Positions 1 to 8,444 of a stretch of 64,000 bases of DNA are shown here, piece by piece. The position numbers were made by a program, and so were the translations under genes. Each line of letters begins with the position of its first letter. The stretch's first letter is position 1. The DNA is from DASQPJ01 sp036268355 (GTDB lineage: Bacteria > Actinomycetota > Actinomycetes > Sporichthyales > Sporichthyaceae): the NCBI GenBank assembly GCA_036268355.1, contig DATAUG010000036.1, positions 62,001 to 126,000 of the forward strand, given 5' to 3'. The notes under the pieces were generated by a model. The model did no database searches and was not told the origin of the DNA. It saw only the letters and a list, made by a program, of their open reading frames with translations.

Positions 1-625
1 CGGTGAACGCCGGCGGTATCGCCTCGGTCAGGCCGTGGCGGGTGCTGACCCAGGGCATGTCCATCGCGGTCTGCATCTCGGCCACGGAGGCCTTGCCACC
101 GCCGTTGCCGTACGCCTCGACGACAACGCGGCCGTCGGGCCAGACACCGTCCCGGTAGACACCGTGGCGCCAACCTCGGTTCGTCCCCGCATGCTTGACG
201 TGCTTGGGCTGAGCCATGGTCCATTCGTTCAGCTCGAACCTGCGGTGACGGATCACCGACAGCCCCAGCGTCGTGCCGCAGAGCACTACATCGGGCCTTG
301 CGGCCGGGTTCTCGATTACCGACGGCCGGCGGCTCTGGCCCAAGCCGTAGAGCACCGGGCCCATCAGGTTCGGGTACTTACGACCCAGCCGGGCATTGGT
401 GCCCTTCTGGAGGGCGGTGTATGCCTGGCAGGGCGGGCTGGCGTGGATCGCGTCGAACGACTTGAGGAAGTCCACGTCGAGCCGCAGTTCCATGACATCG
501 GCCTGCCGGAACTCGAACGGGTACTCGGGCTGCGGCGCCATGTCCACGCCGACCAGCTCGAAGCCGGCGCGGTGGTAGCCCATCGACGCACCGCCGGCGC
601 CGCAGAACAGATCGAGGATCTTCAC
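1..625 (-). CDS. DNA (cytosine-5) methyltransferase, 3' end cut by window edge
   Basis: Reading the minus strand from a GTG at 625 gives an open frame that runs off the left edge, so only about the first 208 residues are visible. The N-terminus has the SAM-binding C5-methyltransferase motif I (LDLFCGAGGASMGYHRAGF), then an acidic VDM turn, and about residue 65 the catalytic motif IV (SPPCQAYT) with the nucleophilic Cys. This family transfers methyl groups from SAM to cytosine C5 in DNA; short phage- or element-borne versions protect the element from host restriction. The GTG overlaps the TGA of the upstream gene (GTGA), which fixes the start and implies translational coupling. The target-recognition domain lies outside the window, so specificity cannot be judged. 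Confidence 0.85.
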   Translation of the reverse strand, partial: MKILDLFCGAGGASMGYHRAGFELVGVDMAPQPEYPFEFRQADVMELRLDVDFLKSFDAIHASPPCQAYTALQKGTNARLGRKYPNLMGPVLYGLGQSRRPSVIENPAARPDVVLCGTTLGLSVIRHRRFELNEWTMAQPKHVKHAGTNRGWRHGVYRDGVWPDGRVVVEAYGNGGGKASVAEMQTAMDMPWVSTRHGLTEAIPPAFT

Positions 626-816
626 GGCCGGCCACCGGCCTTGCCCTTGCCGGTGCGGCGGACGGTGAACTTCGACGCGAGCAGGGCGGCCAGGCGGTCA
701 GCCTCGGTCTCCTGGATCTCGTCCCGCCACTGCTGCAAGGCGAACTGGTCGATGCGGAACTCGGCCCGCGACCGTTTAGCCGACGGCTGGTGGTTGCGCT
801 TGTTGTTGAGGCTCAT
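622..816 (-). CDS. Small coupled protein of the integrative element, unknown function
   Basis: A 64-residue, charged protein rich in Arg, Lys, Gln and Glu. I do not recognise a family. Its ATG overlaps the stop of the HTH gene upstream (ATGA), and its TGA overlaps the GTG of the methyltransferase downstream (GTGA), so it sits as the middle cistron of a tightly coupled three-gene minus-strand operon. That packing is the main argument that it is real. The central part (about residues 20-45) is predicted by eye to be one long amphipathic helix; the C-terminus is basic and Gly-rich, which would suit nucleic-acid binding. That last point is inference. Confidence 0.6.
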   Translation of the reverse strand: MSLNNKRNHQPSAKRSRAEFRIDQFALQQWRDEIQETEADRLAALLASKFTVRRTGKGKAGGRP

Positions 817-1058
817 CGCTGGGCCCCGCCCTGGGCAACGCGGCGGCGCTTCGGGGTGCTGATGGTGCGAGTCTGCTTGGCCACGAAGGCTTCGACCGCC
901 GACAGGCGGTAGGCGACGTTCTTGCCCAGCTCGATGAATTCCGGGCCCTTACCGGCCTGACGCCAGCCTTCGATGGTGCGGGGCGAGAGACCAAACATCG
1001 CGGCGACTTGCTCGGGCGTCAGGATCGGGTCGTGCAGCAGAGACAGAGGCTGTTTCAC
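813..1058 (-). CDS. Helix-turn-helix DNA-binding protein (excisionase/MerR-like, HTH_17)
   Basis: An 81-residue protein with a single winged-helix domain. The segment LTPEQVAAMFGLSPRTIEGW followed by a wing ending in YRLSAVEAFV is the usual layout of the HTH_17/excisionase family, in which the HTH reads a short DNA site and, beside an integrase, commonly acts as recombination directionality factor or as repressor of the element. The tail is very basic. I chose the GTG at 1058 because GGAG lies 7 nt upstream of it; a TTG at 1070 is also in frame but would put that GGAG inside the gene. It is divergent from the tyrosine recombinase at 1342 and first in the minus-strand operon with the small protein and the methyltransferase. 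Confidence 0.8.
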   Translation of the reverse strand: MKQPLSLLHDPILTPEQVAAMFGLSPRTIEGWRQAGKGPEFIELGKNVAYRLSAVEAFVAKQTRTISTPKRRRVAQGGAQR

Positions 1059-1341
1059 TAGGTGCTCCAACGGAAGGAGAGCACGCGCTCAGCGCGGCTC
1101 GATCGCTTCCGTCCTCGAAGCCCTTGATCGGACGGTGCCTGACCCGGTGGGTCAGGCGATTTGCTCGTTCACCGGTTTCGCTCGTTGAGTTCTGCCGGTG
1201 GAGCTGGGCTGGGTTGTGGTTCCCTCGACCTGTCTGCCCCTCACTCTAGCTCATCCCGGCGTCACACGTTTTTGCCCGGGACGTGCAATCCTTGAACTGA
1301 TCGGCCGTCAGAACGCAGCCACAGCAGGGAATCGGGTCAAA
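1059..1341. promoter_or_regulatory. Divergent control region between HTH gene and integrase
   Basis: 283 bp without a supportable gene between the divergent HTH gene and integrase. It must hold both promoters, and in comparable elements this interval also carries Xis arm sites or attP. I see one clean stem (CCTGACCC, loop GGT, GGGTCAGG) at 1138-1156. No tRNA-like cloverleaf is present. Confidence 0.45.
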
Positions 1342-2520
1342 ATGGGCGCAGTCAGCCGTCGCAACGAGCCGGGTCGTCCGGCGCGCTGGATCGCGCGCTG
1401 GATCGAGGAGGACACCGGCGTCCGTCGGTCCAAGACCTTCGACCGCAAGCTCGCCGCCCAGCGGTTCCTGGCCACGGTCGAGACGTCGGTACTGGCGGGC
1501 GACTACGTGTCGCCGGAGGCTGGCCGCACCAGCTTGCGGACCTACTACGACGACTGGTCCAAGCGGCAGCTCTGGGTCCACGGGTCCAGGGTCAACATGG
1601 ACACCTCGATGAAGTCCACGACCTTCGCGGACCTCCCACTGGGCCAGCTCCGCCGGTCCCACATCGAGGCCTGGATCAAGCAGCTCGACGCCAACGGCCT
1701 GGGCGCCGGGACCATCAAGACGCGGTTCGTTTGCGTTCGGTCGGTGATCCGCGCCGCCGTCCGCGACCGGATTCTCGCCCGCGACCCCGCCGAAGGCGTG
1801 GTGCTGCCCCGCAGGCGCCGCAACGATGCCGCCATGACCCTGCCGACCACCGAGCAGGTCGCCGCCCTGCTGGCGGGCGCGGACCCTCGGTTCCGGGGGT
1901 TCGTGGCGGTGTGCGCCTTCGCCGGCTTACGGCTCGGTGAAGCGCTCGGCCTCCAGGTGGGCGACGTCGACTTCCTGCGGCGCCAGATCAAGGTCCAGCG
2001 CCAGGTGCAGAAGGTGCCCGGTGGGGTCGAAATCCGGCTGCCGAAGTACGCCAGCGAGCGCACCGTGGCGCTGCCCAAGGACGTCCTGGAGCTGCTGGCC
2101 GAGCACGTCCGGGTCCACTGCCCCGGGGACGACCCGGAGCGGTGGTTGTTCGGGGCGCTGGGCAAGGCCGGTGGCCCGCCCGACCAGAACGTGGCGACCT
2201 ACCGCTGGCGTGAGACCTGCGCGGCTGCGCTCGTGCCGGGAGCCAAGCCAGACCCGAAGACGGGCAAGCCGGCCCGAGGGGGCACCGGCATCACCGCGCA
2301 CGACCTGCGGCACTTCTTCGCCTCGGCGCTGATCTCGGCCGGGCTCGACGTGGTGGCGGTTCAGCGGGCGCTGGGCCACGCCACGGCCAGCACGACCCTG
2401 AACATCTACGCGCACCTCTGGCCGACAGCCGAGGACCGGACACGGGCTGCGGTCTCGGGTCTGTTCGACCAGGTGCTGAAACCCGTCAGCCCCCAGGCAG
2501 CCCCCGCCCAAGCGCTGTAG
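1342..2520 (+). CDS. int: Tyrosine site-specific recombinase (phage-type integrase)
   Basis: A 392-residue tyrosine recombinase. The N-terminal third holds an arm-type DNA-binding region (ARWIARWIEEDTG onward, about residues 15-60) and a SAM-like core-binding domain (about 70-165). The catalytic domain shows the expected residues: Arg in GLRLGEAL, the HDLRHFFAS box (His-x-x-Arg), the LGHA box and the nucleophilic Tyr in TTLNIYAH. It therefore looks active. ATG 1342 is preferred over in-frame upstream GTG/ATG codons because AGGGA precedes it by about 10 nt and the protein then starts where the family does. It ends 27 bp before the 3' end of the convergent menB, so attB may lie at or near the menB terminus. 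The element it mobilises extends leftwards out of the window. Confidence 0.92.
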   Translation: MGAVSRRNEPGRPARWIARWIEEDTGVRRSKTFDRKLAAQRFLATVETSVLAGDYVSPEAGRTSLRTYYDDWSKRQLWVHGSRVNMDTSMKSTTFADLPLGQLRRSHIEAWIKQLDANGLGAGTIKTRFVCVRSVIRAAVRDRILARDPAEGVVLPRRRRNDAAMTLPTTEQVAALLAGADPRFRGFVAVCAFAGLRLGEALGLQVGDVDFLRRQIKVQRQVQKVPGGVEIRLPKYASERTVALPKDVLELLAEHVRVHCPGDDPERWLFGALGKAGGPPDQNVATYRWRETCAAALVPGAKPDPKTGKPARGGTGITAHDLRHFFASALISAGLDVVAVQRALGHATASTTLNIYAHLWPTAEDRTRAAVSGLFDQVLKPVSPQAAPAQAL

Positions 2521-2547
2521 GCCCCTGACCTGGGCAAACGTGCCAGT

Positions 2548-3474
2548 CTAAAAATACCAGGGGAACCGCGACCAGTCCGGGGGCCGCTTCTCCAGGAACG
2601 CGTCGCGGCCCTCGACCGCCTCATCGGTCATGTATGCCAGCCGCGTGGCCTCACCGGCGAACAGCTGCTGCCCCACCAGGCCGTCGTCGATCAGGTTGAA
2701 TGCGTACTTCAGCATCCGCTGGGCGGTCGGGCTCTTGCCGTTGATCTCCCGCGCCCAGCGCAACGCCTCGACCTCCAGCTGATCGTGCGGGACGACGGCG
2801 TTGACCGCGCCCATCCGATGCGCCTCCTCCGCGGTGTACTCGCGGCCGAGGAAGAAGATCTCCCGGGCGAACTTCTGCCCGACGGCGCGCGCCAGGTACG
2901 CCGATCCGTAGCCGCCGTCGAAGCTGCCGACGTCGGCATCGGTCTGCTTGAACCGCGCGTGCTCGGCCGAGGCCAGGGTCAGGTCCGCCACGACGTGCAG
3001 CGAATGCCCACCGCCGGCCGCCCAACCGGGCACCACGGCGATGACAACCTTGGGCATGAACCGGATCAGCCGTTGCACCTCCAGGATGTGCAGCCGGCCG
3101 GCCCGCGCCGGGTCGACGGTCTGGGCGGTCTCGCCTCCGGCGTACTGGTATCCCGTGCGCCCGCGGATGCGCTGGTCGCCGCCGGAGCAGAACGCCCACC
3201 CGCCGTCCCGGGGCGAGGGGCCGTTGCCGGTCAACAGGACACAGCCCACGTCCGGGCTCATGCGAGCGTGATCAAGTGCCGTGTAGAGCTCGTCGACGGT
3301 GGCCGGCCGGAACGCGTTGCGCACCTCGGGCCGGTCGAAGGCCACCCGAACCGTGCCCGAGTCGACCGCGCGGTGGTAGGTGATGTCGTGGAAGGCGAAG
3401 CCCTCGACGAGCTTCCAGGAGGCCGGGTCGAACAGCTCCGACACCTTGACCGGGCGTCCCGGGGTTCCCGTCAT
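2548..3474 (-). CDS. menB: 1,4-dihydroxy-2-naphthoyl-CoA synthase
   Basis: A 308-residue crotonase-fold enzyme that closes the second ring of menaquinone by Dieckmann-type condensation of o-succinylbenzoyl-CoA. Diagnostic features are the oxyanion-hole segment (FCSGGDQRIRG, around 120), the GWAAGGGHSLHVVADLTLAS block, the TDADVGSFDGGYGSAYLAR block with the MenB-specific Asp, and the C-terminal KRPPDWSRFPWYF ending typical of MenB rather than of fatty-acid enoyl-CoA hydratases. ATG 3474 is set by GGAGG 5 nt upstream. It is divergent from menC-menD, sharing a roughly 100-bp promoter interval, so the three genes form one menaquinone locus. Its 3' end lies against an integrase, but the reading frame is intact. 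Confidence 0.95.
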   Translation of the reverse strand: MTGTPGRPVKVSELFDPASWKLVEGFAFHDITYHRAVDSGTVRVAFDRPEVRNAFRPATVDELYTALDHARMSPDVGCVLLTGNGPSPRDGGWAFCSGGDQRIRGRTGYQYAGGETAQTVDPARAGRLHILEVQRLIRFMPKVVIAVVPGWAAGGGHSLHVVADLTLASAEHARFKQTDADVGSFDGGYGSAYLARAVGQKFAREIFFLGREYTAEEAHRMGAVNAVVPHDQLEVEALRWAREINGKSPTAQRMLKYAFNLIDDGLVGQQLFAGEATRLAYMTDEAVEGRDAFLEKRPPDWSRFPWYF

Positions 3475-3575
3475 CGATGCCTCCAGCCGGCGTGTGCCGG
3501 GAGCGCACGATGCGCCGCGCGGCCGCCGGGTCACCGTACCCACGCGCCGAGGTGTTGCTGCGGGAGGATGTCCGG
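3475..3575. promoter_or_regulatory. Divergent menB / menC promoter interval
   Basis: The 101 bp between the menB start and the menC GTG must drive both. GGGAGG at 3562-3567 is the menC ribosome-binding site (8 nt before GTG 3576), and GGAGG on the other strand serves menB. No clear -35/-10 pair could be assigned by eye. Confidence 0.5.
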
Positions 3576-4745
3576 GTGTCCGGACCTGTGCAGTTCCACG
3601 TGTACTCAATCGGAATGCCCAACATATTCCGGGGCATCACCCGGCGGACGGGGATGCTGCTGGCGGGGCCGGCCGGGTGGGGTGAGTTCGCCCCGTTCGC
3701 CGAGTACGACACCGCGGAGTCCGCGCCCTGGCTGGCTGCCGCGTACGAGGCCGCCACCGTCGGGTGGCCCTCGGCGGTCCGCGACCGAATCCCGGTGAAC
3801 GTCACCGTGCCGGCCTGCTCGCCGCAGCGGGCGGCGGAGATTGTCGCGGCCTCCGGTGGGGCGAGCACGGCGAAGGTCAAGGTGGCCGAGCTGGGTCAGT
3901 CGCTCGAAGCGGACCTCGAGCGCGTGGCCGCGGTGCGGGCGGTGCTCGGACCCGGGGGACGGATCCGGGTCGATGCCAACGGCGCCTGGCCCGACCCCGA
4001 GGCCGCCGCGCGAGCCATCCGGTCCCTGGATCGGGAGGTCGGCCTGGAGTACGTCGAACAGCCCTGCCGAACGGTGGACGAGCTGGCCCGGGTGCGCCGG
4101 CTCGTGGACGTGCCGATCGCCGCCGACGAGTCGATCCGGCTCGCCACGGACCCGATGCAGGTAGTTCGTGCCGGGGCCGCCGACATCGCGGTGATCAAGG
4201 TCGCCCCGTTGGGCGGCGTGCGGGCCGCGTTGGCGCTCGTGGAGCGGATCGGTCTGCCGGTGGTGGTTTCCTCGGCGCTGGAGACCTCGGTCGGCATCGC
4301 CGCCGGGGTCGCGCTCGCGGCGGCCTTGCCGGAGCTGCCGTACGCCTGTGGGTTGGGCACGGTCGCGCTGCTCGAGGCCGACGTGGTCGCCGACTCACTG
4401 CTTCCGGTCGGGGGCTGGCTGACGGTGCGTCAGGTGGCCCCGGATCCCGATCGGTTGGCCGCCGTTGCGGCCGACGGCGCGACCACCGGGGAGTGGGAGC
4501 GGCGGCTGGCGCAGGTTGAGGCCGTGCTGCGGGCGGTCAGCGGGGGCTCGGGTACGGGCTCCGCGTTGCGCAGGCCAGGCTCCCGCGGGGGCTCGGCGTT
4601 GCGCGGATCAGGCTCCGGCCCAGGCTCCGCGTTGCGCGAGCGAGGGTCGGGCGGGGGCTCGGCGTTGCGTGGGTCGGAGTCGGATTCGCGGCGGCCGGGG
4701 CCGGCGGGGCCGCCTGGGGCGGCGGGTCCCGAGCGGGCCGGATGA
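3576..4745 (+). CDS. menC: o-Succinylbenzoate synthase with a C-terminal repeat tail
   Basis: A 389-residue enolase-superfamily enzyme that dehydrates SHCHC to o-succinylbenzoate in menaquinone synthesis. The barrel shows the catalytic Lys in AKVKV, the metal ligands in DANGAW, EQPC and AADESIR, and the second catalytic Lys in VIKVAPLGG. GTG 3576 has GGGAGG 8 nt upstream. The last ~65 residues are not part of the fold: four 11-residue repeats of the type G-S-x-x-G-S-A-L-R-x-x (33-bp tandem DNA repeat) followed by a Pro/Gly-rich stretch. The stop codon overlaps the menD ATG (ATGA), so the tail may act as a coupling spacer or be neutral repeat expansion; the DNA alone does not decide. Confidence 0.93.
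   Translation: MSGPVQFHVYSIGMPNIFRGITRRTGMLLAGPAGWGEFAPFAEYDTAESAPWLAAAYEAATVGWPSAVRDRIPVNVTVPACSPQRAAEIVAASGGASTAKVKVAELGQSLEADLERVAAVRAVLGPGGRIRVDANGAWPDPEAAARAIRSLDREVGLEYVEQPCRTVDELARVRRLVDVPIAADESIRLATDPMQVVRAGAADIAVIKVAPLGGVRAALALVERIGLPVVVSSALETSVGIAAGVALAAALPELPYACGLGTVALLEADVVADSLLPVGGWLTVRQVAPDPDRLAAVAADGATTGEWERRLAQVEAVLRAVSGGSGTGSALRRPGSRGGSALRGSGSGPGSALRERGSGGGSALRGSESDSRRPGPAGPPGAAGPERAG
4557..4688 (+). repeat. 33-bp tandem repeat (4 copies) in the menC 3' end
   Basis: The 14-mer GGCTCSGCGTTGCG begins at 4557, 4590, 4623 and 4656, an exact 33-bp period, with the S base alternating C and G. It encodes four 11-residue units containing GSALR. It lies wholly downstream of the conserved MenC domain. 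Confidence 0.9.
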
Positions 4746-6412
4746 ATCCGTCGACCGCGCAGGCGCGGGTCCTCGTCGACGAGCTCCGCCGTTGCGGGAT
4801 CACCGACGCCGTGCTGGCTCCCGGTTCGCGGTCCGCGCCGCTGGCCCTGGCGCTGGCCGCCGAACCGCGTATCCGGCTGCACGTGCGCATCGACGAACGC
4901 TCCGCCTCGTATCTGGCGATCGGGCTGGCGCGGGCCTCGGGACGACCCGCGGCGGTGGTCTGCACCTCCGGTACGGCGGCCGCCGCGCTGCATCCCGCGG
5001 TGCTGGAGGCTGACCTGGGCGGGGTGCCGCTGCTGGTGCTCACCGCGGATCGGCCGCCCGAATTGCGTGGTACCGGTGCCAGCCAGACCGTCGACCAGTT
5101 GGGCCTGTTCGGGCGCGCGGTCCGGATGTTCGCCGAGGTCGGGGTCGCCGAACCGGTGGTCGGCCAGGTCGGCTACTGGCGGTCGCTGATCGGCCGGGCC
5201 GTGGCTGCGGCGGCCGACGGCCCGGTCCACCTGAACGTGCCGTTCCGGGAGCCGTTGGTACCGGACGACGACCCGGGTTGGACGGAACCGCTGGACGGCC
5301 GGGACGGCGATCGACCCTGGGTGCAGGTTCGGCCGGGGCAATCCGTGCGGCCCGATCTGGACGAGCTCCTCGGCCCGCGGGTCCCCGAGTGCGGCGTGGT
5401 CGTCGCCGGCGACGGGGTGGCCGATCCGGCGGCGGTGGCCCACCTGGCCGAGGAGCTGGGTTGGCCATTGCTGGCCGAACCCACCAGCGGCGCCCGCCGA
5501 GGCCGCAACGCGATCGTCGCGCCCCCGCTGCTGCTGGACGACCCGTGGTTCGCCGCCCAGCCGGCTGAATTGGTGCTCACCGTCGGACGACCGGGGCTGT
5601 CGCGCGCCGTGCTGCGGTGGATCGGCCGCTGCGAACGGCAGATCGTGGTCGACCCGTCCGCTTGCTGGGCCGACCCCACCCGCACGGCGACGCTCGTGCT
5701 GCCCGACCTGCCGGCCGCCGCGGGCCGACCCGCACCGGAGGAGTCCGCCTGGTTGCACCGCTGGCGGCGGGCCGGACGTGCCGCCGCCGCCGTGCTGGAC
5801 GAAATGGTCTGCACCGACCCGTTGTCCGAGCCCGGCGTGGCGCGCACGTTGGGCGAGGCGCTGGAATCCGGCGCGCTGCTGTTCGCCGGCCCGAGCCGGC
5901 CGATCCGCGACCTCGACCTGTGCCTTCCGGCCCGCGCCGACCTGCGGGTGCTGGCCAACCGTGGGGTGAACGGAATCGACGGTGTCGTGTCGGCCGCGGT
6001 CGGTGCGGCGCTGGTGCACCGGCGCGAGCACGGTGGTCGGACGGTCGCCCTGCTCGGCGACCTGACCTACCTGTACGACCGGAACGGCCTGCTCCTCGGC
6101 GTCGGGGAGGAGCGGCCGGACCTCACCCTGGTCGTGGTCGACAACGACGGTGGCGGCATCTTCTCGACCTTGCCGCAGGCCGGTGCGGACCACTTCGAGC
6201 GGGTCTTCGGGACACCGCACGGCATCGACCTGTGCGTCGACGCCGCCACAGCCCGCATCCCCGCCACCACCGTGACCACGGCGGCCGAGCTCGCCGAAGC
6301 CATCCAGGAACCGTGCGGGTTCCGAATGGTCCGCGTGCCCACCGAACGGGCCGACACCGCGAAACTGCATCGGGGTCTGCAGGAGGCAATCGGGGCGGCC
6401 CTGCGCCCGTGA
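4742..6412 (+). CDS. menD: SEPHCHC synthase (MenD)
   Basis: A 556-residue thiamine-diphosphate enzyme that adds a 2-oxoglutarate-derived succinic semialdehyde unit to isochorismate, the first committed step of menaquinone synthesis. Seen: the N-terminal APGSRSAPLALAL pyrimidine-domain motif, the catalytic Glu region RIDERSASYLAIG, the SGTAAAALHPAVLEA box, and the ThDP/Mg site GDLTYLYDRNGLL...VVDNDGGGIFSTLPQ. Length matches the family. It starts by ATGA overlap with menC. Position after menC and divergent from menB places it in the menaquinone locus; menE and menF are not in the window. Confidence 0.95.
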   Translation: MNPSTAQARVLVDELRRCGITDAVLAPGSRSAPLALALAAEPRIRLHVRIDERSASYLAIGLARASGRPAAVVCTSGTAAAALHPAVLEADLGGVPLLVLTADRPPELRGTGASQTVDQLGLFGRAVRMFAEVGVAEPVVGQVGYWRSLIGRAVAAAADGPVHLNVPFREPLVPDDDPGWTEPLDGRDGDRPWVQVRPGQSVRPDLDELLGPRVPECGVVVAGDGVADPAAVAHLAEELGWPLLAEPTSGARRGRNAIVAPPLLLDDPWFAAQPAELVLTVGRPGLSRAVLRWIGRCERQIVVDPSACWADPTRTATLVLPDLPAAAGRPAPEESAWLHRWRRAGRAAAAVLDEMVCTDPLSEPGVARTLGEALESGALLFAGPSRPIRDLDLCLPARADLRVLANRGVNGIDGVVSAAVGAALVHRREHGGRTVALLGDLTYLYDRNGLLLGVGEERPDLTLVVVDNDGGGIFSTLPQAGADHFERVFGTPHGIDLCVDAATARIPATTVTTAAELAEAIQEPCGFRMVRVPTERADTAKLHRGLQEAIGAALRP

Positions 6413-6497
6413 GAACCTGATCCGGGCGCGGATGCGAACGAACAAGTTGTCGGCCGGCGCCGTCGGGAATGTCGGGATTGAGCGAGCGGGGGGAGAA

Positions 6498-7049
6498 ATG
6501 ACCGAACTGGACGACGACCGGCCGCGCGTTGCCGCCCGTGGCTCGCGGACCGTCGCGCCGGTCCGCCGCGGCCGCCTCGTGGTGCTGGTCGTCGCCGCCG
6601 TGCTGACCTACGCGACCGACCTGGTCACCAAGATCATCGCCGTCGATGAATTGACCGGACGCAAGCACCCGATCGAGATACTCGGCTCGGCATTCGACCT
6701 GGAGCTGGTGCGCAACCCCGGCGCGGCGTTCGGGCTCGGTGTCGGGATGACGATCGTGTTCTCGGTCGTCAGTGTGGCGGTGATCGTGGCGATCCTGCGG
6801 ACCGCGTCGCGGCTGGGCAGTGTCCGATGGGCCCTGGTGTTCGGCCTGGTGCTGGGCGGTGCGCTGGGCAACCTGACCGACCGGATCTTCCGCGATCCGG
6901 GTTTCGGCCGCGGACACGTCGTGGACTTCATGCACATCACGCACTGGCCGGTGTTCAACGTCGCCGACAGTGCCTTCTGTGTCGCCGGGGCCATCGTGGT
7001 CGTTCTGGCCGTGCAGAACGTGCCCCTCGAGGGCCGCCGCCGCGACTGA
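6498..7049 (+). CDS. lspA: Lipoprotein signal peptidase (signal peptidase II)
   Basis: A 183-residue polytopic membrane aspartyl protease that cleaves the signal peptide of diacylglyceryl-modified prolipoproteins. Four membrane segments are visible, with family motifs DLVTK, NPGAAFGLG, GGALGNLTDR (first catalytic Asp), VVDFMHI and FNVADSAFCVG (second catalytic Asp). ATG 6498 is chosen because GGGGGGAG lies just upstream; an earlier ATG at 6432 in frame has no such site. A roughly 35-residue charged cytoplasmic N-terminus precedes the first TM, a common actinobacterial feature. Several lipobox proteins in this window (17856-18419, 54247-54735) would be clients. Confidence 0.95.
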   Translation: MTELDDDRPRVAARGSRTVAPVRRGRLVVLVVAAVLTYATDLVTKIIAVDELTGRKHPIEILGSAFDLELVRNPGAAFGLGVGMTIVFSVVSVAVIVAILRTASRLGSVRWALVFGLVLGGALGNLTDRIFRDPGFGRGHVVDFMHITHWPVFNVADSAFCVAGAIVVVLAVQNVPLEGRRRD

Positions 7050-7081
7050 GACCGTCAGACCGTCATGCTAAGAACGAAGGC

Positions 7082-8053
7082 ATGACTGACGACCGCATCC
7101 CCACCCGTCCGTTGGGCCGGTCCGGGTTGACCGTCGGCGCGGTGGGCCTCGGCTGCATGAGCATGTCCTGGGCCTATGACCCTTCGCAGAAGGACGACGC
7201 CGCATCCGTCGACACGATCCACGCCGCGCTGGAGGCGGGCGTCACGCTCATTGACACCGCCCCGGCCTACGGCCCGTACCACAACGAGGAACTCCTCGGC
7301 CGGGCGCTGTCCGACCGGCGGGACCAGGTCGTGCTGGCCACCAAGCTCGGCATGTCCGTCGACCTGAAGACCTTCGAGTTCACCAAGGACGGTCGCCCGG
7401 AAAACGTCGCCCCGCAACTGGAGGAGTCGCTGCGCCGGCTGCAGACCGACGTGATCGACCTCTACCAGCTGCACCGGGTGGACCCGAACGTCCCGGTGGA
7501 GGAAACCTGGGGCGCGATGGCCGAGCTGGTGCGGCGCGGCCTGGTGCGTGCCATCGGGTTGTCCGAGGCCACCGCGCAGGAGTGCGCTCGCGCCCACGCC
7601 GTCCACCCGGTCAGCTCCGTGCAGTCGGAGTTCTCGCTGTGGACCCGCGACGTCCTGGAGAAGGGCGTACTGGCCTGGTGCGAGTCCAACGGAGCGACGC
7701 TCATCCCGTTCGCCCCGCTCGGCCGCGGCTTTCTGACCGGAGCGATCAGCACCGAGCACAAGTTCGAGGCCAACGACTTCCGCGCGCGCAACCCGCGCTT
7801 CACCGACGACGCCCGGGCCGGCAACCAGCGCCTGGTGCAGGAGGTGCGCGCGGTGGCCGCGGAGGTGGGCGTCACGTCCGCGCAGGTGGCCCTTGCCTGG
7901 ACACTCGCCACCTCGCCGTCGATCGTGCCGATCCCGGGCACCCGGCGCCGGGAGCGGGTTCTGGAGAACACCGCGGCGGCGAACGTGGTACTGCCCGATC
8001 ACCTGCGCAAGCGCCTCGACGAGCTGCCCGCGCCGGTCGGCGCCCGTTACTAG
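7082..8053 (+). CDS. Aldo/keto reductase
   Basis: A 323-residue NADPH-dependent (beta/alpha)8 oxidoreductase. The catalytic tetrad is present: Asp and Tyr in DTAPAYG, Lys in ATKLGM, His in LYQLHRVD. The C-terminal NADPH 2'-phosphate site PIPGTRRRERV is typical of the AKR subfamily that includes YhdN/AKR11-13. The substrate cannot be read from sequence. It lies 32 bp after lspA on the same strand but is probably an independent gene since no functional link is evident. Confidence 0.92.
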   Translation: MTDDRIPTRPLGRSGLTVGAVGLGCMSMSWAYDPSQKDDAASVDTIHAALEAGVTLIDTAPAYGPYHNEELLGRALSDRRDQVVLATKLGMSVDLKTFEFTKDGRPENVAPQLEESLRRLQTDVIDLYQLHRVDPNVPVEETWGAMAELVRRGLVRAIGLSEATAQECARAHAVHPVSSVQSEFSLWTRDVLEKGVLAWCESNGATLIPFAPLGRGFLTGAISTEHKFEANDFRARNPRFTDDARAGNQRLVQEVRAVAAEVGVTSAQVALAWTLATSPSIVPIPGTRRRERVLENTAAANVVLPDHLRKRLDELPAPVGARY

Positions 8054-8444
8054 GAACCGCTTGTCCTAGCAGGACCAAACCCGGTCGCGAACCGGCCCGC
8101 AGTGCCCGATACGGGCATTTTGTGAGCCGCGTCATGTCGGGGCGGGCTCCTTTTCGGGCAACGTGTTCGCGGCATTTCCGGACGTGTCCGCGACATCTCC
8201 CGGACCCGGCGGTCGAGTACCCGCAGGCCGTCTGACCTGCGGATATACCACGCCTCCGGGCTGCGTCGGCCGCTGCGGGCCGGGTCCGGGCCCGGTCCGC
8301 AGCGAACGGCGGTTGTCCTGTCAGGACGAACGCAGGCGGCTTCTCCGCCCGGCCACGCCGCAGAATCCAGGGGCGGACAGCCGTAGAACAAGCTGCAGGT
8401 GAAACTGCGATCACCGGGCCCCCGGTGGATGGAGGAGGTTCCGC
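8054..8444. promoter_or_regulatory. 391-bp intergenic region upstream of the di-iron hydroxylase, with two matching palindromes
   Basis: No gene is supportable here. Two near-identical palindromes occur: GTCCTAGCAGGAC at 8063-8075 and GTCCTGTCAGGAC at 8314-8326, both preceded by TT. They are 251 bp apart and flank the region that must carry the promoter for the hydroxylase gene at 8445. A pair of matching dyads is what an autoregulated or looped operator would look like; that is inference. GGAGGAGG at 8431-8438 is the hydroxylase ribosome-binding site. Confidence 0.5.

Noticed and set aside
1059..1341. tRNA gene as integrase attachment site
   Set aside because: No cloverleaf, T-loop (GTTCRA) or acceptor stem could be drawn; att site is more likely at menB or outside the window.
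4430..6445. Minus-strand 671-codon frame opposite menD
   Set aside because: Low-complexity Gly/Arg/Gln-rich shadow; menD is intact on the plus strand.
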